DNA of 64,000 nt from Aequorivita sp. Its GTDB lineage: Bacteria; Bacteroidota; Bacteroidia; Flavobacteriales; Flavobacteriaceae. Of this stretch, positions 45,679-53,780 are shown in pieces. Below the pieces are notes generated by a model that saw nothing but the letters and a program-made list of their open reading frames with translations, was not told where the DNA came from and did no database searches. Position numbers and translations under genes: made by a program. Numbering within the stretch: position 1 is the stretch's first letter; each line of letters begins with the position of its first letter. Location of the stretch: the NCBI GenBank assembly GCA_024637015.1, contig JAGXGE010000004.1, forward strand, positions 248,001-312,000. The letters run 5' to 3'.

Positions 45679-46335
45679 ATGTTTACATTAGCCGAAGAAA
45701 ATTATCTTAAAGCCATTTTTCACTTGGAACACGAATTTCAGGGTGAAGTGAGTACCAACGCCATTGCAGAGAGTATGGAAACCAAGCCATCATCTGTAAC
45801 AGATATGATCCAAAAACTCGCAGAGAAAAAGCTGCTCACTTATAAGCGTTATAAAGGAGTACAATTGACAGCAGAAGGAAAAAAAGTGGCTGCTAACGTA
45901 ATACGAAAACATAGACTATGGGAAGTTTTTTTAGTAGAGAAATTGAAATTTCATTGGGATCAAGTCCACGAAATAGCAGAACAATTAGAGCATATTCAAT
46001 CTGAAGAGCTCATAACACGCCTCGATAAATTTTTGGGCAGCCCAGATTTTGATCCTCACGGTGACCCAATCCCAGACAAACACGGTGTTTTAAAGCGTAC
46101 TGAGAAAAAATTGCTTTCAGAAATTGATAAAAATCAAAAAGGGGTTTGTGTGGGAGTGAAAGAATCTAGCCCAGAATTTCTTCAATATTTAGATAAGAAA
46201 AAAATCAGTATCGGCACCAAAATCAGAGTTTTGGGGAAAGAGTTTTTTGACGGGTCCATGATAATTCAAGTATTTGATGACCAATTTTTCATTTCAAAAA
46301 CTGTTGCGGAAAATATATATGTGCAAACAATTTAA
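45679..46335 (+). CDS. DtxR/MntR family metal-dependent regulator
   Basis: 218 residues: a winged HTH (about 1-62, with TKPSSVTDMIQKLAEKKLL), a dimerisation and metal-binding domain (about 63-140) and a FeoA/SH3-like C-terminal domain (about 143-218). Metal ligands can be traced to H78 and to E101, E104 and H105 in AEQLEHI. The Glu at the DtxR Cys102 position is the MntR state and suggests manganese. The N-terminal MntR ligands (Asp8, Glu11) are instead Asn8 and Lys11, so selectivity remains open. It probably represses the importer genes that follow, through the palindrome at 45616. Confidence 0.9.
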   Translation: MFTLAEENYLKAIFHLEHEFQGEVSTNAIAESMETKPSSVTDMIQKLAEKKLLTYKRYKGVQLTAEGKKVAANVIRKHRLWEVFLVEKLKFHWDQVHEIAEQLEHIQSEELITRLDKFLGSPDFDPHGDPIPDKHGVLKRTEKKLLSEIDKNQKGVCVGVKESSPEFLQYLDKKKISIGTKIRVLGKEFFDGSMIIQVFDDQFFISKTVAENIYVQTI

Positions 46336-46346
46336 ATGTCTGTTTA

Positions 46347-46362
46347 GTTTAAATTTTTAAAC
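46347..46362. repeat. Perfect AT-rich palindrome between regulator and binding-protein genes
   Basis: GTTTAAA-TT-TTTAAAC, 57 bases ahead of the ATG of the binding-protein gene. It differs from the TTAG/CTAA box at 45616, so it could be an unrelated site or chance in AT-rich sequence. Confidence 0.35.
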
Positions 46363-46418
46363 AAATTTTGATCTGTGCATTTTGGCTTAACATATACCCT
46401 TAAATAATTAAATTCAAT

Positions 46419-47324
46419 ATGAAAAAACTAATAATCTTAAGTCTTGCTATGGTATTTTTAGGCTGTAAAAATACGACGGAAGAGGATGGAAAAATTAAGA
46501 TTGTCACCACAACGACAATGATAACAGACTTGGTTTCGGAGATTGGCGGAGACCACGTTTCCTTACAAGGGCTTATGGGCGCAGGCGTAGACCCACATCT
46601 TTACAAAGCGAGTGAAGGCGACGTTTCAAAACTTTATGAGGCAGATATCATCTTTTACGGCGGACTCCATTTGGAAGGAAAACTCGTGGATATTTTTGAG
46701 AAAATGGAGGGGGGAAAGAACACCGTTTCCTTAGGCGATAGATTGCCGAAGGACGAGTTGATTCCTTCTGAATACTTCGCGTCAAACTACGATCCCCACG
46801 TTTGGTTCAATATTCAATTTTTCAAACAGTTTGCCCAAATTGTTAGCGACGAGCTTTCAAAAGCAGATACAGAGAACGCTGAAAGCTATTCAGAAAACAA
46901 CAAAAAATATCAGGAAAAACTGGACGCTCTAGAAAGTGAAATTAAATCGGTTATAGCTAGCTTACCGGAAGAAAAAAGAATTTTAGTAACTGCCCACGAT
47001 GCTTTTAATTATTTCGGAAAGGCTTATAGATTTAACGTTATGGGACTACAGGGAATTTCAACAGCAACCGAAGCTGGAGTAATGGATGTTCAGAATCTTT
47101 CAGAATTCATAATACAGAATAATATTAAAGCCATTTTCGTAGAAAGTTCTGTGCCTAGGCGAACTATTGAGGCGCTTCAAGAATCGGTGCTTTCAAAAAA
47201 TCATAATGTTATAATTGGCGGTTCTCTTTACAGTGATGCGCTGGGAAACCCCGGAACCGAAGAAGGCACCTACATCGGAATGTTCAGATATAACGTGAAT
47301 ACCATTGTAAACGCCCTTAAGTAA
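46419..47324 (+). CDS. Metal ABC transporter substrate-binding lipoprotein (TroA/ZnuA type)
   Basis: 301 residues. The lipoprotein signal has C16 (LAMVFLGCKN). Cluster A-1 metal ligands fit VDPHLYKA (His near residue 63), YDPHVWFN (His near 123) and an Asp region near TEAGVMDVQNLSE. LPEEKRILVTAHDAFNYFGK provides the third His. It captures divalent metal (Mn, Zn or Fe) at the outer face of the inner membrane for the ATPase and permeases encoded next. Gene order and the MntR-like regulator favour Mn or Fe. Confidence 0.9.
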   Translation: MKKLIILSLAMVFLGCKNTTEEDGKIKIVTTTTMITDLVSEIGGDHVSLQGLMGAGVDPHLYKASEGDVSKLYEADIIFYGGLHLEGKLVDIFEKMEGGKNTVSLGDRLPKDELIPSEYFASNYDPHVWFNIQFFKQFAQIVSDELSKADTENAESYSENNKKYQEKLDALESEIKSVIASLPEEKRILVTAHDAFNYFGKAYRFNVMGLQGISTATEAGVMDVQNLSEFIIQNNIKAIFVESSVPRRTIEALQESVLSKNHNVIIGGSLYSDALGNPGTEEGTYIGMFRYNVNTIVNALK

Positions 47325-47342
47325 AGTACTAAACAATAAGAA

Positions 47343-48083
47343 ATGGACAATCAAAAACTGGCAGTACAAATAGACGATCTTACCGTAGCCTATAATTATA
47401 AGCCAGTACTTTGGGATATTGATCTGTCTGTGCCAGAAGGTGTTTTAATGGCCATAGTAGGTCCAAATGGTGCTGGTAAATCTACACTTATTAAAACTAT
47501 TTTGGGAATTATTAAGCCCATTGCAGGAAGTGTTTCAATTTACGGAAAACCATATTCCAAACAACGAAAAATGGTAGCCTACGTACCGCAAAAAGGAAGT
47601 GTTGATTGGGATTTTCCAACTACCGCACTGGATGTAGTTATGATGGGCACATATGGAAGCTTAGGTTGGATAAAACGTCCTGGCCAAAAAGAAAAGAAGA
47701 TTGCCTTGGAATCTATGGAAAAAGTGGGAATGCTCGCTTTTAAAAACAGGCAAATAAGCCAATTAAGCGGAGGGCAACAGCAACGTGTGTTTTTAGCAAG
47801 GGCTTTGGCTCAGGACGCAGCTATTTACCTAATGGACGAGCCTTTTCAAGGTGTTGACGCTACAACAGAGATTGCGATTATCAATATTTTAAAAGAATTG
47901 CGAAAAGCTGGTAAAACAGTAGTAGTAGTACATCACGATTTACAGACCGTGCCCGAATATTTTGATTGGGTAACTTTCTTAAATGTGAAAAAAATAGCTA
48001 CCGGTCCTGTAAAAGAAATTTTTAATGATGATAATTTAACCAAGACATATGGTATTAACTATAAGGTTGCTGTTAATAAATAG
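47343..48083 (+). CDS. Metal ABC transporter ATP-binding protein
   Basis: 246 residues. Walker [10 protein letters not shown] (about 40-48), Q-loop [12 protein letters not shown] signature [14 protein letters not shown] (about 140-153), Walker B IYLMDEPF, and a switch His in VVHHDL. It powers the TroBCD/ZnuC-type importer. 18 bases after the binding-protein gene and 69 bases before the first permease gene. Confidence 0.95.
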   Translation: MDNQKLAVQIDDLTVAYNYKPVLWDIDLSVPEGVLMAIVGPNGAGKSTLIKTILGIIKPIAGSVSIYGKPYSKQRKMVAYVPQKGSVDWDFPTTALDVVMMGTYGSLGWIKRPGQKEKKIALESMEKVGMLAFKNRQISQLSGGQQQRVFLARALAQDAAIYLMDEPFQGVDATTEIAIINILKELRKAGKTVVVVHHDLQTVPEYFDWVTFLNVKKIATGPVKEIFNDDNLTKTYGINYKVAVNK

Positions 48084-48152
48084 TCTTTAGACGGAAGACG
48101 GTAGATAAAAAATACATGTAACCATTTGTGAAGAAATTTTTTAGAATAAAAG

Positions 48153-49277
48153 ATGAATATCCAAGAATACTTTGAATTGGTTTGGACAGATTACACCCTA
48201 CGTACCATAACTCTGGGAACGGCTGTTCTTGGTGCAATTTGTGGTATGTTGGGCAGTTTTGCCGTATTGAGAAAACAAAGTCTGCTTGGTGATGCAATTT
48301 CGCATGCTGCTTTACCAGGAATTGCTCTAGCATTTTTGATTACGGGTACAAAGGATTCTGGCATCTTACTGTTGGGTGCTTTGGTTAGTGGTTTAGTAGG
48401 TACTTTTTGGATCAGGGGAATTACTTCAAAAACACATCTTAAAAGTGATACCGCACTTGGGTTGATACTTTCAATATTCTTCGGTTTTGGAATGTTGTTA
48501 CTTACATTTATTCAGAAACAACCCAACGCCAACCAAGCTGGGTTGGACAAATATCTTTTTGGTCAAGCTGCAACCCTTGTGGAGAGTGACGTGCAATTGA
48601 TGATTATCGTAACTGGGATTTCACTGTTTGTAATGCTACTTTTTTGGAAGGAATTCAAAATACTTCTATTCGATGCAGATTACACGAAAACACTTGGTTT
48701 CAACACCAAGTTTATTGATGTTCTTATTACATTTTTAATAGTATTGGCCATTGTACTTGGATTGCAAACCGTTGGCGTGGTATTAATGAGCGCTATTTTA
48801 CTCGCCCCCGCCGCGGCAGCTAGACAATGGACTAATAGTTTGGGAACTATGGTTTTGCTGGCAGCCGTATTTGGAGCGTTTTCAGGTGTATTTGGTACAG
48901 CCATAAGTGCCAGTCAAAATAATCTTTCTACCGGACCTGTAATTGTATTGGTTGCGGGAACCTTCGTTTTATTTTCATTTATATTTTCTCCCAAAAGAGG
49001 ACTTTTATTTCGTGAAATACGATTCCGGAAAAACCGAACAAATCTAAAACTGATGAAAACGCTTCAATTTATGTACGTAATTGCTCAGGATCATGAAAAT
49101 ATTTCACACCCACACGCCATTCGAATACTGAATAATTTTCAAGGGTATACAAAAGGCTCGCTGAAAAAGTTAGAAAACGAAGGATGGATAGCGACCCATG
49201 GACAACAATGGGCAATGACACCAAAAGGCTTTAAACAAGCAGAGGAAATGTATAATCAAAAAACCGTGAATGAGTAA
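48153..49277 (+). CDS. Metal ABC transporter permease with C-terminal winged-helix-like tail
   Basis: 374 residues. About eight membrane helices with the family motif LLGDAISHAALPGIALAFL (about 44-62). After the last helix, residues 298-374 form a cytoplasmic tail that reads as a winged helix: helix with LKLMKTLQFMYVIAQ, HAIRILNNFQ, recognition helix TKGSLKKLENEGWI, then a wing and closing helix (MTPKGFKQAEEMY). The tail resembles the DNA-binding or sensor modules of DtxR-type and PadR-type proteins, unusual for a membrane permease. It overlaps the next permease gene by eight bases. Confidence 0.88.
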   Translation: MNIQEYFELVWTDYTLRTITLGTAVLGAICGMLGSFAVLRKQSLLGDAISHAALPGIALAFLITGTKDSGILLLGALVSGLVGTFWIRGITSKTHLKSDTALGLILSIFFGFGMLLLTFIQKQPNANQAGLDKYLFGQAATLVESDVQLMIIVTGISLFVMLLFWKEFKILLFDADYTKTLGFNTKFIDVLITFLIVLAIVLGLQTVGVVLMSAILLAPAAAARQWTNSLGTMVLLAAVFGAFSGVFGTAISASQNNLSTGPVIVLVAGTFVLFSFIFSPKRGLLFREIRFRKNRTNLKLMKTLQFMYVIAQDHENISHPHAIRILNNFQGYTKGSLKKLENEGWIATHGQQWAMTPKGFKQAEEMYNQKTVNE

Positions 49278-50430
49278 CCCACAAATTGAAATACAGCTTA
49301 TTGCAGCTTTGGTAGCTATGGCCTGCGCCATTCCTGGAGTGTTTTTGGTGCTCCGGAAAATGGCTCTAATTAGTGATGCCATTAGTCATGCGATTTTACC
49401 AGGTATTGTAATTGGATTTTTTATAACTCAAGATTTAAACTCTCCCCTACTTATTCTTCTAGCAGCATTAACAGGAGTTATTACAGTTGTTTTGGTAGAA
49501 TTTATTCAGAAAACGGGATTGGTAAAAGAAGACACTGCTATAGGGTTGGTATTCCCAGTTTTGTTCAGCATCGGTGTTATACTTATTGCCAAAAATGCCA
49601 ACGATGTGCATTTAGACATTGACGCTGTTTTATTAGGTGAACTTGCCTTCGCTCCTTTTGATAGATTGATGGTTAGAGGCACAGATTGGGGACCGAAATC
49701 ACTTTGGGTAATGGGAAGTATTTTATTGATTACAATTAGCCTATTACTCCTATTTTTCAAAGAATTGAAAGTTAGCACTTTTGATGCTGGCCTTTCTTCA
49801 GCTATTGGTATTTCGCCTGTAATTATGCACTATGGTTTGATGTCAATTTCTTCAATTACTGTAGTTGGTGCATTTGATGCTGTGGGCGCAATACTGGTTG
49901 TAGCCTTAATGATTGCCCCAGCTGCAACAGCTTACCTTCTCACCGAGGATCTTAAAAAGATGATTGGACTTTCTTTGTTATTTGGCGTTTCTTCGGCTAT
50001 TTCAGGCTATTGGTTGGCAAATATTTTGGATGCTTCCATCTCAGGCTCGATAGCAACAACACTAGGAGTACTATTTTTAGCAGTCTATTTATTCGCTCCA
50101 AAAAAAGGACTTATTTCAGTACTGTACCGTCAAAAGCAACAAAAAATTGAGGTTTCACTCATTACATTTCTCCTGCATTTAAACCGACATGAGGAAGAAA
50201 GCGAAAGACATATAAACCATCTGCAGGAACATATTAATTGGCATGAAGTTCGGGCAAGAACCGTATTGAATCTAGCAGAAAAAAACAATCTAGTTGAAAT
50301 AAAAAATAACGTTGTTTCTCTAACTGAAAAAGGACTAACATTCACTGAAAAATCTTTGGAATACATCATCAACAATAAAGATGAAAAGATTGAACCGATG
50401 AAAGAAGATTTCTTTCTTTTTCGCGGTTAA
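49270..50430 (+). CDS. Second metal ABC transporter permease with C-terminal winged-helix-like tail
   Basis: 386 residues. Paralogous to the preceding gene: about eight membrane helices with LISDAISHAILPGIVIGFF near the N-terminus. From residue 295 a tail begins, again reading as a winged helix (SLITFLLHLNRHEEESERHI, recognition helix around WHEVRARTVLNLAEKNNLVEI, wing and SLTEKGLTFTEKSLEYI). It starts inside the previous gene (ATGAGTAA). The two permeases probably form a heterodimeric channel. Confidence 0.88.
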   Translation: MSNPQIEIQLIAALVAMACAIPGVFLVLRKMALISDAISHAILPGIVIGFFITQDLNSPLLILLAALTGVITVVLVEFIQKTGLVKEDTAIGLVFPVLFSIGVILIAKNANDVHLDIDAVLLGELAFAPFDRLMVRGTDWGPKSLWVMGSILLITISLLLLFFKELKVSTFDAGLSSAIGISPVIMHYGLMSISSITVVGAFDAVGAILVVALMIAPAATAYLLTEDLKKMIGLSLLFGVSSAISGYWLANILDASISGSIATTLGVLFLAVYLFAPKKGLISVLYRQKQQKIEVSLITFLLHLNRHEEESERHINHLQEHINWHEVRARTVLNLAEKNNLVEIKNNVVSLTEKGLTFTEKSLEYIINNKDEKIEPMKEDFFLFRG

Positions 50431-50498
50431 GAATTTCTTCGCCAATTTTTTGGCACTATTTTTTGTAGTATCTTTAAAATTGAAAAAATATATATATT

Positions 50499-50915
50499 AT
50501 GAAAAATTCTCTTTTAGCAGTCATTATCCTTTTTTCAACTTTCGCCTTCGGGCAGGAAGATTCCGTAGAAGCTCCTAAAATTGCCGTGAAAGTTCCAATA
50601 GGTGAAACTGTAGTCTTGAAAGGTGTTTCCATAAAATTTTTGGAAGTACTGGAAGATTCTCGTTGCCCCAAAGGCGTAAACTGTATTTGGGCAGGACGAG
50701 CACGAGTTAAAGTAGAAGTAACTTCAAAAGGAAAAAAGGAAGAGAAAATACTAACTTTTGGTGAAGTAAAGCCTGGTGAAGAAAAAAATACAAACCTCTT
50801 TAGTTCTTCAAATTTTGCTATCAATGGATTAACACTCAATCCCTATCCGACTTCAGAAAGTACAGGAAAAGCTAAAGGGTATGTTTTGTTGATTTGTGAA
50901 GAGAAGAACAAATAA
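50499..50915 (+). CDS. Exported small protein with a CPKGVNCIWAG motif
   Basis: 138 residues, signal peptide ending AFGQ. A beta-rich domain with SRCPKGVNCIWAGRARVKV (about 54-72), whose two cysteines could form a disulfide. The sequence pattern recurs in flavobacterial exported proteins, but I cannot name the family or give a function. Last gene before the convergent Feo cluster: its stop is directly adjacent to the stop of the first Cys-rich gene. Confidence 0.65.
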   Translation: MKNSLLAVIILFSTFAFGQEDSVEAPKIAVKVPIGETVVLKGVSIKFLEVLEDSRCPKGVNCIWAGRARVKVEVTSKGKKEEKILTFGEVKPGEEKNTNLFSSSNFAINGLTLNPYPTSESTGKAKGYVLLICEEKNK

Positions 50916-51077
50916 TCAATGGCAACCACAATCTTTCTTACCACATTTGGTTTTTCCGCCATCAAGCGTGCTGCTGCTTGAGTTTTGACGTGCTTCAAAA
51001 ATAGGGTTCCACACAAACTTTTTAAGCAAGAAGCCTGTAGCTATAGAAAAAATTATTAAAACCAAAATTGTTTGCAT
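50916..51077 (-). CDS. Small Cys-rich membrane protein, copy 1 (FeoB-associated type)
   Basis: 53 residues, ATG at 51077. A single N-terminal membrane helix (QTILVLIIFSIATGFLLKK) is followed by FVWNPIFE, a Ser-rich linker and a Cys-rich end KCGKKDCGCH. It matches the FeoB-associated Cys-rich membrane protein type. It has its own -7 motif. Paralogue of the neighbouring 49-residue protein. Cysteines could bind iron or electrons for reduction, which is not shown. Confidence 0.75.
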   Translation of the reverse strand: MQTILVLIIFSIATGFLLKKFVWNPIFEARQNSSSSTLDGGKTKCGKKDCGCH

Positions 51078-51081
51078 ATTG

Positions 51082-51089
51082 CAAAGATA
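51082..51089 (-). promoter_or_regulatory. TAnnTTTG -7 motif of Cys-rich copy 1
   Basis: TATCTTTG on the minus strand, four bases ahead of the ATG at 51077, so the message is probably leaderless. Confidence 0.6.
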
Positions 51090-51130
51090 CTTAAAAACGT
51101 CTAAGGCGCAAATATAAAAATGTTACGAAA

Positions 51131-51149
51131 AGTCGTAATGTTTACGACT
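51131..51149. promoter_or_regulatory. Perfect palindrome AGTCGTAA-N3-TTACGACT between the Cys-rich genes
   Basis: Eight-base perfect arms with a three-base spacer. A third TTACGA half-site lies at 51123-51128. The palindrome overlaps the stop codon of copy 2 and lies upstream of the copy 1 promoter, which is a plausible regulator site. Confidence 0.5.
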
Positions 51150-51297
51150 AATGGAAAGTACAACTACCACATTCTGAATGATCGCCAGGTTTATTTCCTG
51201 CAGAATTCTTACTTGTTTCAAAAGGATTCCAAACGAACCTTTTTATCAAAAATCCCAAGGCGAACACAAATGTTATTAAAACCAAAATAATCTGCAT
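51148..51297 (-). CDS. Small Cys-rich membrane protein, copy 2 (FeoB-associated type)
   Basis: 49 residues, ATG at 51297. Membrane helix QIILVLITFVFALGFLIKR, FVWNPFE, then a linker and SECGSCTFH. It shares the helix and FVWNP with copy 1 but has a CxxC-type end (CGSC), whereas copy 1 has CGKKDCGC. It begins 12 bases after the feoB stop, so it is probably co-transcribed with feoA and feoB. A TATCTTTA near-match lies just upstream. Confidence 0.75.
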   Translation of the reverse strand: MQIILVLITFVFALGFLIKRFVWNPFETSKNSAGNKPGDHSECGSCTFH

Positions 51298-51309
51298 AAT
51301 AAAGATATT

Positions 51310-53409
51310 TTATTTCAAAAATTGATAGGCTGCCAGCGCCACGACATAAGCAATAGCTGTCATTACAAATAGTTGCCACATTGGCCACTTCCAGCTATTT
51401 GTTTCCTTTTTCACAATTGCCAATGTGCTCATACATTGCATTGCAAAAGCATAAAAGAGCAATAATGAAACCCCACTCGCAAAATTGAAAAGCGGCCCTC
51501 CCAAAACGGGGTTTATTTCTGCTGCCATTCGGTTTTTAATTGTTTCTTCCTGTTCGCTTCCCACGCTATAAATTGTTGCTAGTGTACCCACAAAGACTTC
51601 TCGCGCGGCGAAAGAACTTACAATGGCAATACCAATTTTCCAATCATAGCCCAATGGCCTTACTGCCGGCTCAATGGCATGGCCCACATGACCAATATAG
51701 GAATGTTCCAGTTTATAAGAGTCAACATGCATCCCAAGGTCTTCTTCGGAAAGATTTTGGGAAGCGTACTGCTTTTGAATAATTTCCTCTGCATTGTTGA
51801 AATTCCCTGGACCATAAGATGCCAAAACCCAAAGAATAATAGAAATAGCAAGTATAATTTTTCCCGCACCAAAAACAAAAGCCTTTGTTTTTTCAACTAC
51901 GGTTATCAATACGTTTTTCGGAAGGGGAAGTTTGTAGTTTGGCATTTCTACCACAAAGAAACTTTTGGTCCTTATTTTAAGAATTTTATCCAGTAAATAT
52001 GCTGAAAAAATTGCCGCCCCAAAACCTAAAATGTACATAAACATTAAGGTAAGGCCTTGTAAACTAAAGATTCCCAAAACGCGATCATCTGGAATAACCA
52101 AGGAAATTATAATCAGATAAACCGGCAAACGTGCTGAGCATGTGGTAAAAGGTGTAACTAAAATAGTGACCAAACGTTCCTTCCAGTTTTCAATATTTCG
52201 AGTGGCCATAATGGCGGGAATGGCACAGGCAGTTCCAGCTACCAAAGGCACAACACTCTTTCCGCTCAAGCCAAAACGACGCATTAGTTTGTCCATTAAA
52301 AAAACAACACGACTCATATAGCCCGTTTCTTCCAAAATTGAAATGAAGAGAAAAAGAAACGCAATCTGTGGGATAAAAATCACAATTCCACCTAATCCAG
52401 GAATAATTCCCTCGGCAATCAAACTGGTAAAATCTCCCGGAGGCAAAGTGGTTTTAGCCCATTCACTCAAAGAGACAAATGTACTGTCAATAAAATCCAT
52501 CGGATACGCACTCCAATCGAATATTGCTTGAAAAATCAAGAGAAGAATTCCGAAGAAAATAACGTAGCCCCAAATTTTATGGGTCAAAACTCGGTCCAAA
52601 CGACTTCTTAAATCTTTCGCGTTTGCTGTATCTATATGAAGTGTTTCCTTTAAAGTTTCATTGATAAACTGATAGCGCGCAACAGTTTCTTTTTGCTGAA
52701 GTCGTTTCAGGTTACTGACGGATTCCGTTTGAAATGAAGCCACACCTTTCAGATCGTTTCTGTTCAGTGTTCCGAAATTTACATCCTGCGTTATCACCAG
52801 CCAAAGCTTGTAAAGGTCTTGATTGGGAAATGCCTTCCGCAAACGGTCAAAGTATTCGGGGGAAATGCTGGAAGCGTTCAGGCTTGGTCTTGTGGAAAGT
52901 TGATTATAATTTTCAATTAATTCCTTTAAATAATCAAAACCAAGATTTTTGCGCGAACTTATTAATGCTATTTTGGTTTTTAATTTTTCTTCAAGCAACG
53001 CAACATCCAATGAAATTGCTTTCCGCTTCATCCTATCAGACATATTGATGGCAAGAATAGTGGGGATTCCTAAATCTTTTATTTGGGTAAAAAGTAGCAG
53101 GTTTCGCTTAAGGTTTTCTATATCGGCAACCACTACTGCAACATCGGGAAAATCTTTGTCGTTTTTATTCAGAAGTAATTCAATAACCACATTTTCGTCA
53201 ACTGAGGAAGCGTTCAAACTGTATGTCCCCGGCAAATCCAACACGTGTACCTTGCATGCACGGCCAAATTTGCAAGTGCCCTGTTTCTTTTCTACAGTGA
53301 TCCCGGGGTAATTTCCCACTTTTTGGTTCAGTCCTGTAAGCCGATTAAACACAGAGGTTTTTCCGGTGTTGGGGTTTCCAATAAGTGCAACGTTTATGTG
53401 TTTTGCCAT
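51310..53409 (-). CDS. feoB: Ferrous iron transporter FeoB
   Basis: 699 residues. The cytoplasmic G domain shows G1 GNPNTGKTS (about 11-19), DLPGTYSLN (G3) and NMSD (G4); the core membrane domain has two gate repeats, with VPLVAGTACAIPAIMATRNI (first) and SSFAAREVFVGTLATIYSV (second). It imports Fe2+ across the inner membrane. It is preceded by feoA and followed by two Cys-rich membrane proteins, so the complex may have four components here. Confidence 0.96.
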   Translation of the reverse strand: MAKHINVALIGNPNTGKTSVFNRLTGLNQKVGNYPGITVEKKQGTCKFGRACKVHVLDLPGTYSLNASSVDENVVIELLLNKNDKDFPDVAVVVADIENLKRNLLLFTQIKDLGIPTILAINMSDRMKRKAISLDVALLEEKLKTKIALISSRKNLGFDYLKELIENYNQLSTRPSLNASSISPEYFDRLRKAFPNQDLYKLWLVITQDVNFGTLNRNDLKGVASFQTESVSNLKRLQQKETVARYQFINETLKETLHIDTANAKDLRSRLDRVLTHKIWGYVIFFGILLLIFQAIFDWSAYPMDFIDSTFVSLSEWAKTTLPPGDFTSLIAEGIIPGLGGIVIFIPQIAFLFLFISILEETGYMSRVVFLMDKLMRRFGLSGKSVVPLVAGTACAIPAIMATRNIENWKERLVTILVTPFTTCSARLPVYLIIISLVIPDDRVLGIFSLQGLTLMFMYILGFGAAIFSAYLLDKILKIRTKSFFVVEMPNYKLPLPKNVLITVVEKTKAFVFGAGKIILAISIILWVLASYGPGNFNNAEEIIQKQYASQNLSEEDLGMHVDSYKLEHSYIGHVGHAIEPAVRPLGYDWKIGIAIVSSFAAREVFVGTLATIYSVGSEQEETIKNRMAAEINPVLGGPLFNFASGVSLLLFYAFAMQCMSTLAIVKKETNSWKWPMWQLFVMTAIAYVVALAAYQFLK

Positions 53410-53447
53410 ATTTTGGCTCCACTCTGTATAGAGCAGATATTTTTTTA

Positions 53448-53672
53448 TTATATCAGTTCAATTTCAATCTTACAGGCTGTTTCTCTGCGAATAGCAAGAT
53501 GGCTGCCGTTAATGTTGAGATACAATGGGTCGTTAAATGGAGCTATTTGAACCAAGGTTACTTCATTGCCGGGAAGACAACCCATCTCCAATAGTTTTAG
53601 GGGAATAACATCAACGGAAAACTCCTTGATAATACCACGCTGTCCTTTTTTTAATGAAGCAATTGTAATCAT
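53448..53672 (-). CDS. feoA: FeoA family protein
   Basis: 74 residues from ATG 53672, an SH3-like FeoA domain (MITIASLKKGQRGIIKEF, then LLEMGCLPGNEVTLV and NGSHLAIRRETACKI). It assists FeoB-dependent iron uptake. A longer reading from 53699 is open, but the -7 motif at 53702-53709 would place transcription start near or inside it, so the shorter start is chosen. 38 bases from feoB. Confidence 0.9.
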   Translation of the reverse strand: MITIASLKKGQRGIIKEFSVDVIPLKLLEMGCLPGNEVTLVQIAPFNDPLYLNINGSHLAIRRETACKIEIELI

Positions 53673-53701
53673 CTTTTTATTTAGATTGATTTTAAACAAG
53701 G

Positions 53702-53709
53702 CAAAAGTA
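53702..53709 (-). promoter_or_regulatory. TAnnTTTG -7 motif of feoA
   Basis: TACTTTTG on the minus strand, 29 bases ahead of the ATG at 53672. No TTAG/CTAA operator box is seen next to it. Confidence 0.6.
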
Positions 53710-53780
53710 AAGGAAAAAAAGGACGTAGAGAAAGACCTTTCGAAATTTTTTACTCACTGAAACGAGGGTGCCTCATGAAA

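Noticed and set aside
46347-46362. Palindrome GTTTAAA-TT-TTTAAAC as a second metal operator
   Set aside because: It lacks the TTAG/CTAA core of the upstream operator and such AT-rich palindromes occur by chance here. Kept only as a low-confidence repeat.
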